A stretch of DNA of 64,000 bases from Ficedula albicollis (lineage: Eukaryota > Chordata > Aves > Passeriformes > Muscicapidae). The stretch is taken from assembly GCF_000247815.1 (NCBI RefSeq), contig NC_021685.1, positions 16,962,955-17,026,954 on the forward strand. The letters are read 5' to 3'. The position numbers and the translations under genes were made by a program. The first letter of the stretch is position 1; each line of letters starts with the position of its first letter. Shown here in pieces: positions 32,176 to 42,661 of this stretch. Under the pieces are notes generated by a model, which saw only the letters and a list, made by a program, of their open reading frames with translations, made no database searches and was not told the origin of the DNA.

Positions 32176-32634
32176 TTTTTTTTTTTTTTTTTTTTTTTTA
32201 TTTAGAGCTAGGATTAAAAAAAAACAAACACAAAAGAAACAGTTTTTTTTGTGTTCGGGCTTGTTTGTTTATTAAATTTTATCAAAAGTACAGAAAGTTC
32301 AGCAACACTCACCAGCTAGAAGTGAGCAAAATGGAGATGAATTCAGCTAGCTACAAGGTTTCTTAAACAGTCTAATAGAGAAATAAAACTTATATTATTT
32401 GTATTTTTAACTCAATAATCAATTCTTGTGACCTTCAGTGCAGCATTGACTGCCTAATTAGAAACTGCTGCTTGAAACTATGAAGAAGAAGGATGAGCAC
32501 TGAGACACCACCTAAAATCTTCCATCTTGTCCTATACTTATTACTATATTATAAAACCTTCAAATTTAAATCCTATACTTATTACTATATTATAAAACCC
32601 TCAAATTTAAAACCCTTCACCATGTGAGATCACA
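32176..32634 (-). mobile_element. AT-rich ERV LTR-like element, antisense
   Basis: On the - strand it starts 'tgtgatctcacatggtg' (at 32634). It carries a ~42-bp tandem duplication near its 5' end ('tataatatagtaataagtat' twice, at 32523-32612), like duplicated U3 enhancers. It then reads 'taagttttatttctc' and later 'aaatttaataaacaaac', an AATAAA signal near the 3' end. TG start, U3 duplication and late AATAAA fit an LTR. No target-site duplication was found. A T24 run lies at the left edge (32176-32199), so the 3' limit is uncertain. Confidence 0.6.
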
Positions 32635-32799
32635 CACTTTTGTTTAACTACACACCTGTGATTTTAACTCCATCACTCAAACTTGGGAGCTTCTCCAAGG
32701 GTTTAGGTCAAAAGCAGTGCTCTCCTGGGGGTCAGTGCCAGACAGCACAGAGAGCTCAAAAATCCCAAAGGTTTCTGGGATCCAACACAGGAGGTCTTT

Positions 32800-33242
<443 letters not shown>

Positions 33243-33479
33243 ATTTAATTCCAAAGCTTTCTGGAGCAGATTTTCCCCATTTTCCTGGCCTGTGGGGTTG
33301 CAGGAGCAGGTCCTGGGCTGCTGCAGGATAACGGCAGAGTGTCCTGCAGCTGGCACAGCCCCAGAAATCCGGGCTGGACAAGGGCAGGAGAGGCTGGCAG
33401 GGAGCTGTGCCCTCTGCAAAGCCCATCCCTGGCCCACAGAGCCCCGTCCTTGGCAGCCCCTGTGAAGATCCAGCTGCAC

Positions 33480-33630
33480 ATCCCTGCTCTAAGCCCTACA
33501 GCAACTTAAACTGCCTCTAATGTTAAGCCTTTGGAGTATTTTAAACTGCTTAGGCTGCTCCAAAGGCTGGCTTAATCTCAAACTGCAGAGCAGCTGCTTA
33601 AACAGTTTAAGCTGCTCTCAAAGCTGGCGG
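33480..33630 (+). repeat. Diverged CTTAA/TTTAAACTGC-type short repeats
   Basis: Repeated words 'ctctaagcc', 'cttaaactgcc', 'gttaagcc', 'ttttaaactgcttagg', 'gcttaatctcaaactgc' and 'gcttaaacagtttaagc' at irregular 20-30-bp spacing. Probably a decayed minisatellite. 33242-33479 before it is unique. Confidence 0.5.
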
Positions 33631-33679
33631 GGACACGGGGGCTTGAGCTGGGCTTAGCCCTGGCCCTGTCACACCCGCA

Positions 33680-34641
33680 AAGTGACGCCAGAGCTCTTCT
33701 CCTGAGCTCACCTTGCAGGTGAGCCCCCCCCCAGCCCCGCAGCAGCTCCGTGGCCCCTCTGGATTTGCTCCAAGAGCCCCGCACTGTCCTTGCCGTGCTG
33801 GGTACATCCAGCAGCACCCTGGGGTGCGGCTGGCTCCTCTCACGGCGACACCCGGCCACCAGAGGTGGCGTGAGATTGTAACACGCCTTGTAAAGTAATT
33901 CGCGTTGGTTTGCGGTTAATGTGAAATAAATCACGTTTGTATAAATATAGAAAATGATAAGGGAACTTTGGAACATAAAGCTGCAGAGGGAGGAACAGGG
34001 ATCGCTCCATCGCAACACTGCAGCTGCCAACAAAAGCTGAAGAACCCAAATTAACAAATTTATAGAGGTAGCCCCGGCAGAGATTGCCCCTTCAGAAACT
34101 GTCCAGGAAACACCCAAGCGATGAACACCCGACAAGTATCGATAATCGAGATAACCGCAGAAGTGACGCCAGAGCTCTTCTCCTGAGCTCACCTTGCAGG
34201 TGAGCCCCCCCCCAGCCCCGCAGCAGCTCCGTGGCCCCTCTGGATTTGCTCCAAGAGCCCCGCACTGTCCTTGCCGTGCTGGGTACATCCAGCAGCACCC
34301 TGGGGTGCGGCTGGCTCCTCTCACGGCGACACCCGGCCACCAGAGGTGGCGTGAGATTGTAACACGCCTTGTAAAGTAATTCGCGTTGGTTTGCGGTTAA
34401 TGTGAAATAAATCACGTTTGTATAAATATAGAAAATGATAAGGGAACTTTGGAACATAAAGCTGCAGAGGGAGGAACAGGGATCGCTCCATCGCAACACT
34501 GCAGCTGCCAACAAAAGCTGAAGAACCCAAATTAACAAATTAATAGAGGTAGCCCCGGCAGAGATTGCCCCTTCAGAAACTGTCCAGGAAACACCCAAGC
34601 GATGAACACCCGACAAGTATCGATAATCGAGATAACCGCAG
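33680..34641 (+). repeat. 481-bp direct tandem duplication
   Basis: Copies at 33680-34160 and 34161-34641 are near-identical; the one substitution I noticed is 'aatttatagagg' versus 'aattaatagagg'. Each copy joins about 197 bp of non-LTR sequence to the first 284 bp of the LTR arm. The word 'ccgca' occurs at the left end, the junction and the right end, which suggests microhomology-mediated duplication. Confidence 0.95.
33877..34160 (+). mobile_element. Partial LTR (5' part), first duplication copy
   Basis: It repeats the start of the adjacent LTR from 'tgtaacacgccttg' to 'gataaccgcag', cut off by the duplication junction. It lacks the TATA and AATAAA region. Confidence 0.7.
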
Positions 34642-35016
34642 TAGTCAGGGAAAACTACATCTCAGTGCCTGCTTCCCTTAAGCCACAATCTGCATTCACC
34701 AAAATTCACCGCTTCCCAGACCTGGTTTTGTCCAGCCCAACGCAGAGAAAGAAAAGCTACGTGAATATGTGAAACTACGAAAAGATAAGAGGACTTTTGC
34801 TTCAGGTTAGAAAAAACTGTATAAAAACGGGACTGACCGAGTGGCATTTGTGAACTTTGGGGGATCCGATGCGATAGAGATCGGATCATTGTGTGTTCAC
34901 CCCGCGCCGATCCCGGGCTCGCCGCTGTCCCTTTTTGATTGTGGCTGTCGAGGACCGTATTCCGGTCGAGAAATAAAAATAATTTAATTTGATCGCATTT
35001 AATTCGGCTTGATCTC
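34358..35016 (+). mobile_element. LTR-like element, left arm of inverted pair (+ orientation)
   Basis: It begins 'tgtaacacgccttg' and has a TATA-like 'tataaaa' at 34820-34826 and AATAAA at 34972-34977. The ~150-bp spacing suits an LTR U3-R layout. It ends near 'cggcttgatctc'. The 34860-34935 segment is rich in CG dinucleotides, unusual for an old methylated LTR. The reverse complement is repeated at 35034-35716. No internal retroviral genes are present. The family was not identified. Confidence 0.65.
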
Positions 35017-35033
35017 TGTTATAGATAAAAAAC

Positions 35034-35716
35034 GAGATCAAGCCGAATTAAATACGATTAAAATAAGGGATATTTATTTCGCCACCGAAACGCGGTCCTC
35101 GATAGCCACAATCAAAAAGGACAATGCCGAGCCCGGGGTCGGCATCGGGTGAACACACAGTGATTCGAACTCTATCGCTCCGAATCCCCAAATGTTCACG
35201 AACCCGCTTTGGTTAGTCCAGTTTTATACAGTTTTTCCTTGCCCGGAGCGGAGGTTTTGTCTTCTCCTGTCGTTCCGCATTTTCACGTCGTTTTCTTTCA
35301 CCGCTCCGAGCTGGACAAACCCATATCCTGGGAGACGATGGATTCTGATGAAGGCAAGCTCAGGTTTAGGGGAAGATGGAATTGAGGTGTAACTTGCAGG
35401 TTTTGGTTTACTGGAAACGGGCAGTCAGATGTATTTTCCTTGATGGCTCTGATTACCTTAATTGTGGGTGTTTATCGGGCTCTTATCGTTTGGGTGTTCC
35501 CTGGACAGTCCCATCTCCACCGCGGCTACGTCTGTTGTCTTGCTAACCCGAGCTCTTCAGACTTTGTTGGATGTCACCCTGTTGCGATTTAGCAATCCCT
35601 GTTCCTCCCTTTGCAGCTTTAGGTTTTCAACTTTTTTATTACTTTACCCATACAGACAGTGCTTATTCTATATTAATTTACAACTCCACGCGAATTACAT
35701 TATATTGCATATTACA
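35034..35716 (-). mobile_element. LTR-like element, right arm of inverted pair (- orientation)
   Basis: Reverse-complement homologue of 34358-35016, roughly three-quarters identical by eye, with only a 17-bp spacer between arms. On the - strand it has 'tgtaatatgcaat' at its start (35716), a TATA-like word at 35228-35222 and AATAAA at 35078-35073. The two arms therefore meet tail to tail. Confidence 0.65.
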
Positions 35717-35919
35717 ATCTCTTCATTATTTACAACAAGATGATCTCGAAGGTCCTTGCAGCCCAGGCCATTCCACAGCTCCATGAGGAGCACGAGGTGG
35801 CTCTGTCACCCCCGAGCCACCTCCCCTGCCAGCAGCACGTCCCTGCCCGGGCCCAGCGCCGGCTCCGAGCAGCACAGAGACAACGTCCTCCCCTAACCGG
35901 GTTAGAGGAGATTGGATTA

Positions 35920-36115
35920 GCAATTTCTGAGTTAGTAAAAGTCTAAGGATGGCAGATAAAACAAAGTGTGACAGCCTAAGCAGCCCCTGTCAGCGGGGAT
36001 TGATCACAGCGCTAATGGCCAGCGACAGGCACACATTAATAACACAATAACCCAGCTCGGGATATTGGCACTATCACAACCCTTTAACCTGGCAATAACT
36101 CATGGGGAAAGTGCT
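35920..36115. other. Unique island (possible regulatory element)
   Basis: Non-repetitive: 'gattagcaatttctgagtta', 'ggattgatcacagcgctaat', 'cacattaataacacaataac'. CNE-like by composition only. Confidence 0.3.
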
Positions 36116-36165
36116 CCCCATGGCAGAGCCAGCGTGCCTGGGCTGCTGCTGCTGCCCCCTCCCAC

Positions 36166-36770
36166 CTCCAGCAGCTGGAATACCCAGGGATCACCAGCTC
36201 TGCCAGCAGCTGGAATTCCAGGGATCAATGGCTCTGCCAGCAGCTGGAATTCCAGGGGTCACCAGCTCTGTCAGCAGCTGGAATTCCAGGGGTCACTGGT
36301 TCTGCCAGAGAACTGGAATTCTGGGGGTCACCAGCTCTGCCAGCAGCTGGAATTCCAGGGATCATCAGCTCTGCTGGGCAGTTGGAATTCTGTGACGTCG
36401 CCGGTTCTGCGAGAGAACTGGAATTCCAGGGGTCATTGGCTCTGCCAACCAGGCAGCTGGAATTCCAGGGATCAATGGCTCTGCCAGCAGCAGGAATTCC
36501 AGGGGTCATTGGCTCTGCCAGAGAAGTGGAATTCCAGGGATCACCAGCTCTCAGCACCTGGAATTCCAGGGGTCATTGGCTCTGCCAGCAGCTGGAATTC
36601 CAGGGGTCACCAGCTCTGTCAGCAGCTGGAATTCCAGGGATCACTGGTTCTGCCAGCAGCTGGAATTCCAGGGGGTCACCAGCTCTGCCAGCAGCTGGAA
36701 TTCCAGGGATCAATGGCTCTGCCAGCAGCTGGAATTCCAGGGATCACCGGCTCTGCCAGGCAGGTGCCAG
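36166..36770 (+). repeat. 34-bp minisatellite, ~17 copies
   Basis: The unit reads 'cagctggaattccaggg' then 'atcaccagctctgccag', with period 34 (GAATTC sites at 36213, 36247 and 36281). Each unit contains short palindromes (CAGCTG, GAATTC). Variants alternate 'caccagctctg' and 'caatggctctg'. Translations are repetitive and have no independent support as protein. Confidence 0.95.
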
Positions 36771-37488
36771 GTCCCGTCCTGAGACCCCAGTGTCCCATTC
36801 CCAGGCAGGGATTTCTCCAGGATGCCCCTTCAGGGTGAGGGCACAGCTCAGGGAAGGAGCAGAAGTGCAGGGATGGTTCCAAAGTGGTGGCAGGGAAGGG
36901 CAGGGAATGGGGAATATCAGGAGGTGAGGAGGGTGGGACTTCAAGCACAGAGCATTCAGTGAAGGGGTCTCAGGGAACTGGACAGCAGGTGATTGTGGAG
37001 AAATTCGGGGATTTTTTCCAAGATATCCTGAATTTTAGCCACACAGCCATTCCCAATTTTCCTGGAAGCCTCCTGCTTCTGCTCCAAGCTATGATGGGAG
37101 AAGAGACACCAGGGAAAGAACAATTAAAAAAACAAAAAAAACCCCAGGACTGTTTAGAAAATTAAAATCTGAATTAGACACTGAATTCTTTGAAAAATGT
37201 AACTTAAAATTTGGGGAGGGGTGAAAAAAATTAAAGCCTGTCTTAAGGCAGAGAGCAGCCCCTGGTTTCCAAAGGCTTTTCCAGAGGCTGCTCAGTGTCA
37301 CAGAGCACGGAGAGGGAGGAGAGATGGAGAAATATCCCTGCTGTCTCTCCACCCCGAGCAGGAGCAGGCTCTGCCCTGGCTCCCTCCCAGCACTTCCATC
37401 TCTCGGCTGAGCTCGTCAGAGCAACGCTGAGAGCAAAATTCCAGGGATTCAAAGGGCAGCAAATCCCAAGTGAGAGCAGGGCTGAGGT
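36771..37488. other. Unique sequence, nothing recognised
   Basis: Non-repetitive, with an A-rich patch at 37120-37145. No gene was recognised. Confidence 0.35.
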
Positions 37489-38636
37489 CCTTTCCTTTCC
37501 TTTCCTTTCCTTTCCTTTCCTTTCCTTTCCTTTCCTTTCCTTTCCTTTCCTTTCCTTTCCTTTCCTTTCCTTTCCTTTCCTTTCCTTTCCTTTCCTTTCC
37601 TTTCCTTTCCTTTCCTTTCCTTTCCTTTCCTTTCCTTTCCTTTCCTTTCCTTTCCTTTCCTTTCCTTTCCTTTCCTTTCCTTTCCTTTCCTTTCCTTTCC
37701 TTTCCTTTCCTTTCCTTTCCTTTCCTTTCCTTTCCTTTCCTTTCCTTTCCTTTCCTTTCCTTTCCTTTCCTTTCCTTTCCTTTCCTTTCCTTTCCTTTCC
37801 TTTCCTTTCCTTTCCTTTCCTTTCCTTTCCTTTCCTTTCCTTTCCTTTCCTTTCCTTTCCTTTCCTTTCCTTTCCTTTCCTTTCCTTTCCTTTCCTTTCC
37901 TTTCCTTTCCTTTCCTTTCCTTTCCTTTCCTTTCCTTTCCTTTCCTTTCCTTTCCTTTCCTTTCCTTTCCTTTCCTTTCCTTTCCTTTCCTTTCCTTTCC
38001 TTTCCTTTCCTTTCCTTTCCTTTCCTTTCCTTTCCTTTCCTTTCCTTTCCTTTCCTTTCCTTTCCTTTCCTTTCCTTTCCTTTCCTTTCCTTTCCTTTCC
38101 TTTCCTTTCCTTTCCTTTCCTTTCCTTTCCTTTCCTTTCCTTTCCTTTCCTTTCCTTTCCTTTCCTTTCCTTTCCTTTCCTTTCCTTTCCTTTCCTTTCC
38201 TTTCCTTTCCTTTCCTTTCCTTTCCTTTCCTTTCCTTTCCTTTCCTTTCCTTTCCTTTCCTTTCCTTTCCTTTCCTTTCCTTTCCTTTCCTTTCCTTTCC
38301 TTTCCTTTCCTTTCCTTTCCTTTCCTTTCCTTTCCTTTCCTTTCCTTTCCTTTCCTTTCCTTTCCTTTCCTTTCCTTTCCTTTCCTTTCCTTTCCTTTCC
38401 TTTCCTTTCCTTTCCTTTCCTTTCCTTTCCTTTCCTTTCCTTTCCTTTCCTTTCCTTTCCTTTCCTTTCCTTTCCTTTCCTTTCCTTTCCTTTCCTTTCC
38501 TTTCCTTTCCTTTCCTTTCCTTTCCTTTCCTTTCCTTTCCTTTCCTTTCCTTTCCTTTCCTTTCCTTTCCTTTCCTTTCCTTTCCTTTCCCTTTCCCTTT
38601 CCCTTTCCCTTTCCCTTTCCCTTCCCTTCCCTCCCT
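37489..38636 (+). repeat. (TTTCC)n pentanucleotide array, ~220 copies, with hexamer end
   Basis: Perfect TTTCC repeats from 37489 to about 38590, then about five copies of the hexamer CTTTCC, then CTTCC and CTCC units. The array is a homopurine-homopyrimidine mirror repeat able to form triplex DNA. The graded right edge shows stepwise slippage variants. Confidence 0.98.
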
Positions 38637-39289
38637 GTTCCCAGTGCTCCCTGCATCCCCTCATCCATCCCTTCCAGGAAAAAGGGGGATTAACCCGCTC
38701 CTGCTGTGCCCAAAAATTCAATTTAAGGGCACAGAACCCCTCCCAGCTGTTATAAAGTGCATTAATTCCAGCATGGAATCCTCTGCCCCACCTCCCAGTC
38801 CATGGCTGAGGTGCTGCTCCCACCTTTCCTTGGAGTGGTCACCACTTGCTGCCCAACTCATCGAGTCAGGGATTATTAAGAAGAAAATTTGGGAGGCTGG
38901 GATGTTATTTAGGGATGTGGCAGTGTCCCAAAAAATACAACCCCGTCCTCAGCAGGAGGAGAGAGGCAAATCCCTTCTGTCCCAAGGGGTTCCTGCCACC
39001 TTTCTTTGGGGCAGAAGGCAGAACTTAAAACAAATATGAAAAAAATGGGTGGAAATGCAACGTAGGTTTGAAGGATCCCTGAGTAATTCTCCTGCAAATC
39101 AGACCCCGGGAAGATTTGCTGCCAAACGAGCATTTCCCTGGGCTAGGAGTGAGAGCATCCCGATTATCCCGATTACCCCGATTACCCCGATTATCCAGCA
39201 CTCTTCCCACCAGCGCTGCCCCAGCCAGGGCTGTGCTGCAGCACTGCATGCGAGGGCCACGCATCACCAGCACAAAAGGGAGGGCTCCT
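38637..39289. other. Unique sequence with a small CCCGATTA tandem
   Basis: Mostly unremarkable. At 39159-39198, four to five copies of an 8-9-bp unit 'cccgatta' occur in tandem. Confidence 0.45.
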
Positions 39290-39299
39290 CTTGCTGGGC

Positions 39300-39491
39300 T
39301 TAATTAGAGTCATGAAGCCGTGAGCGCGGCCGGGGGAGGGTGGGCAGGCTGCGGCTGTGAGCGGCGGGGCTCGGGGAGCTGGAGCTGGCGGCTGGCGGCC
39401 GTATGGGAGCAGCAAAGTGAGGGCAGTGAGTGACAGCCCGGACCTGTGGAGCTCTCATTAATTCCAGCAGCAGAGCCGTGATGGATGCGGC

Positions 39492-39525
<34 letters not shown>

Positions 39526-39560
39526 AGCCGGGGCCGGGCACGGGGCAGGGAATGCAGACA
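39300..39560 (+). repeat. GC-rich segment with (CTG)n trinucleotide repeat
   Basis: CpG-containing sequence (39320-39400, for example 'gtgagcgcggccggggg') followed by an uninterrupted run of about 11 CTG at 39494-39526 (CAG on the - strand). The CTG run could encode a homopolymeric peptide, but no frame extends convincingly on either side, so no exon is claimed. Confidence 0.7.
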
Positions 39561-39639
39561 CGGGGACGGCAGCGGTGGGAAAAGGCTGTGAGGTGGGGCA
39601 GGTGTGTGTTCTGATCCATGTAATCCAGGTGTGGTCCAG

Positions 39640-40265
39640 GCCTGGAGATCCCACCCCTCAAATTGTGCTGGTCGAGATTTCTCCGGGAATATCCACGTCA
39701 CCATCCCTCGGGAGGGACTCGGGGCGGCTCCTCCACCTGGAAGTGCCTTTTCCCAAAGCACCTGGGCTGTCTGGGGAAGGTGATTCCCATTGCCCAGTGC
39801 TGCTGCCTGGATTTGCCTTTTCCCAAAGCATCCTGGTGATGCCTTGGGTTTCAGCTTTTCTATTCTTCAGAATCTCTGAAGAATCTTTCAGAGTGTGTAA
39901 CTCTGACACTTCAGATTAGGTGTTAGTGAGTTCTCTTCACAGGGGAGTTGGACAAAGCAATTCCTTTCTAGCCGGAGAATCAAGGACAACTGGTACCAAA
40001 AATCAGAAACAGCAGCGAGGGAAAGGGGGCAAAGCCAGGGGCTGAGACTTCATAGCCTGGGGCTGTGCTTGGATAATTGACCCCAATGTGGAGATGGAGC
40101 AAAACTGATAAAAGTGTAAAACTGGTGACCAGGATCCATCTGGGATTTGATTTGGGTGCAGCCCCGGCCGGGCTCTTGCCCTGCCCAAGGTGGATCCTTT
40201 CAATAAACACCCATTTTATTCCTTTTGCTCTGTCTGCTCTCTGCTCCAGCTCTGCCTTTCCAGCC
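39640..40265 (+). mobile_element. LTR family B copy, + orientation
   Basis: Inverted homologue of 18852-19590. Order on the + strand: 'ggcctggagatcccaccc', 'gtcgagatttctccggg', 'gataaaagtgtaaaac', then 'cctttcaataaacaccc' with AATAAA at about 40201-40206, ending near 'gcctttccagcca'. It lacks the ~100-bp internal duplication of the other copy. Homology stops at about 39640 on the left. No target-site duplication was found. Confidence 0.75.
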
Positions 40266-41124
40266 AACACTGTCCAGCCCAGCCTCAGTGACCCCTGTGG
40301 GGTCTGAGCAGGGCCATGAGCCCCAGCTGGCTCTGCTGTCACCTGTGGGACACCAGGCTGTCCCTTTGGTGGCCCCAGTTTGGCAGCACACAGCCCTGGC
40401 TCACCCAGAGCCTTTCAGATCCCTCTGGGAGCTCCAGGCAGAGGTGCAGGAGGTGCTGGAGCCTCGGGAAAGCACGGCACAAATCCCAGGGCTGAGCAGC
40501 TCTGATCCTGGACAGGAGCTTTGCTTTGGATGAACAGCAAAGAAATTAATTAGAAGGATGTGCCAGCAGTCAAACACAGCCGCCCTGTCAGCTTTTCCCA
40601 CACATTTCCCTTCCTGAAGGTGTTTCCAGGGGCTGAAATGCAGAATTAAGCTGGCTGCAAGGCTGTGCTGCTGTTTCCAAGGCTCTGCAGAGCCAACCTG
40701 TCTTGGAGCTGCTGGAGCTGAGCAGATGAGAGGAGCGCTGCTGCCTCGCTCTCTGGAGCTTCACAGGTCCTGCATGGGTGGCAGACAGCAGAAGGCAGCA
40801 TTTGTTGAGCGTTCAGGAGGGGAGAAGTGACGATGTGACAGCCCCTGATCTGTCCTCTGTGGCCACCCCAGCGTTCCCAGCCCTCCCCAGCGAGCAGCAG
40901 AGCGATGGGGAGCAGGGATGTGCAGGGGAAGGAAAAGCTGGAGATGGCTGGGATGCTCTGAGCTCCCTCTGAGCTGCAGGACTGCTGGGCAGGGGGCAAA
41001 GAGCCCATCACTCATGGTGGCCACGGGGCAGGTGTCCCCAGCGGGGCAGGTGCTGAGCCAGTGACAAACCCCACGGGCCTGGGGGCATCTCCCACGTGGC
41101 TGCAGGCTTGGAATGTGCCTAAGA
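40266..41124. other. Unique sequence, no gene recognised
   Basis: GC-moderate. It could include ERV internal remnants downstream of the LTR, but I recognise no retroviral protein. Confidence 0.3.
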
Positions 41125-41320
41125 GGGAAAGGGAATGGCCTCAGGGGGGACAGCAGCAGGAATTTCCCCGTGGAAAGGGAGCTCAGGGGGTGGAACTGCC
41201 CAGGGAGGGTTGCAGTGCCCATCCTGGAGGTGGCACTGAGAGCTCTGGGCTGGGGACAAGGGCAGGACTTGGTGATCCTGGAAATGTTTTCCACCCTCAA
41301 TAATCCTGGGATTCTCTAGG
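41125..41320 (+). mobile_element. CR1 LINE 3' end
   Basis: 'ggggggacagcagcaggaat', 'ttccccgtggaaagggagc' and 'cccagggagggttgcagtg' match 58990-59080 almost exactly, and it ends with 'acttggtgatcctgg' and 'aatcctgggattctct'. 5'-truncated. Confidence 0.85.
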
Positions 41321-42661
41321 GGGGGCCAGACATGGTGGCCAAGCTCAGCCCCCTCTGTTTGGGGAGGCAGCAGCTGCTCCAAAGCCTCGCTGGAGCTGCT
41401 GGGTGCCGGCGCTGGGCTGAGCTGGGGATTTGATTCCTCCCTCACCTTTTCCATCCTGCTTTGCCACCACGTGCATGGGGAAGCAATGAACTCCCCGCTC
41501 CCATCTCTGGGCATCCAGGCAGTGAAAGCCTTCCCTGGAAATCCAGGGCCCCTGGATGGATCCTGCTCCAAAGTGCCCCATGGCAGAGGTGGCACTGGGC
41601 ACACAGAGCCTGCAGCAGGGCAAGCAGCACCTGGGGACTCGGGGCTGGGGTACCAGGAACAGGCTTGGCATGGCTGAAGAACCCAGGGATCCAGAAAGTC
41701 CTGGATTCGTGGGAGTTCTTCACCTTCCTCTGCCAAAATGTTGTCACCTGACCAAGGTGACAGCCTGAGTCTCCCGAGCAGTACTGGCACAGAGGGGCCA
41801 TTTTCCATTTTCTGCCGTGCTGCTGAACATCCTCCTCCCAGAACTGTGCCATTTTTCCTGCTTTGAGGGCTTCCACACCCAGATGTTCGGAGCTGGTGCT
41901 GCCTCTGCTGCAGCACAGCTGGGAAAAGCTCTGATGAAGGGCCGTGCTGGGCTCCAGAGCTGATCAGGGAGCTTGGATCAGAGTTTTCAGGGTGGGCCAG
42001 GCCAAGAAATCTCCATCCACAAACCAAGCAGGGCGAGCATCCCCACCTGCCTGAGCCTCTCCCAGCATTTCCTCCAGGCTCAGCATCCCACAGTGCTGTG
42101 ATCATCTCTTCTGCAGGCACTGAAGGGGCTTTTTTTTTCCACTTTGAAGCTTTTCTCTCCTCAGTCCGGGGCTTTATGAGCCTCCCTCACTGTGCTGGAT
42201 CACTCTGTGCTCCCAGCATTGCCTGCCTGCCCTGCTGGCCCTGCTGCTGGGTGGATTAATGCTGGGCTGAGCTTGGGAATGAGAACACTCCCCTCATTCC
42301 CAACTCATGATCCCTCTGGGGTTTCACCATGTTCCTGGTTCCAACCTGGGAATGTTTTGACTGCAAACAAGCCAGGTGATGTGGATCTGCTTCTTAATCA
42401 CATCAGACTCCTCGGGTTTCTGAGGCGAGCGCTCCTCAGTTCAAAATTCCTGTCTGAAACACACGCTGCTGCATCTTTGTGTGGAAAACATTCCTGTTGG
42501 CAGGCTCTGCAGGAGTGCTTGCAGAGAACAAATATCAAAGTGTGACAAGCAGGGCTGATTACAAATAGCAGGAACATTTGCAGAGCACTGCAGAGCCAGG
42601 CCCACGCAAGAGGCTCCTTGGTAGCTGCTCCCCAGGGATTGTCCAGCTCCTGGAGCTGCTG
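41321..42661. other. Unique sequence with a long - strand frame of doubtful meaning
   Basis: Non-repetitive. A 333-codon frame on the - strand (42120 to 41119) is the longest in the window not caused by a simple repeat, but its last ~65 codons read through the antisense CR1 and the rest is Pro/Ser/Gly-rich without a recognisable domain. I do not call it a gene. Confidence 0.3.

Noticed and set aside
37243..38823. Frames of 400-526 codons on both strands
   Set aside because: They arise from (TTTCC)n, which has no stop codons in any phase. The flanks are random.
39494..39526. CAG/CTG polyglutamine-type coding repeat
   Set aside because: About 11 CTG units sit in GC-rich DNA, but no frame continues as a plausible exon on either strand.
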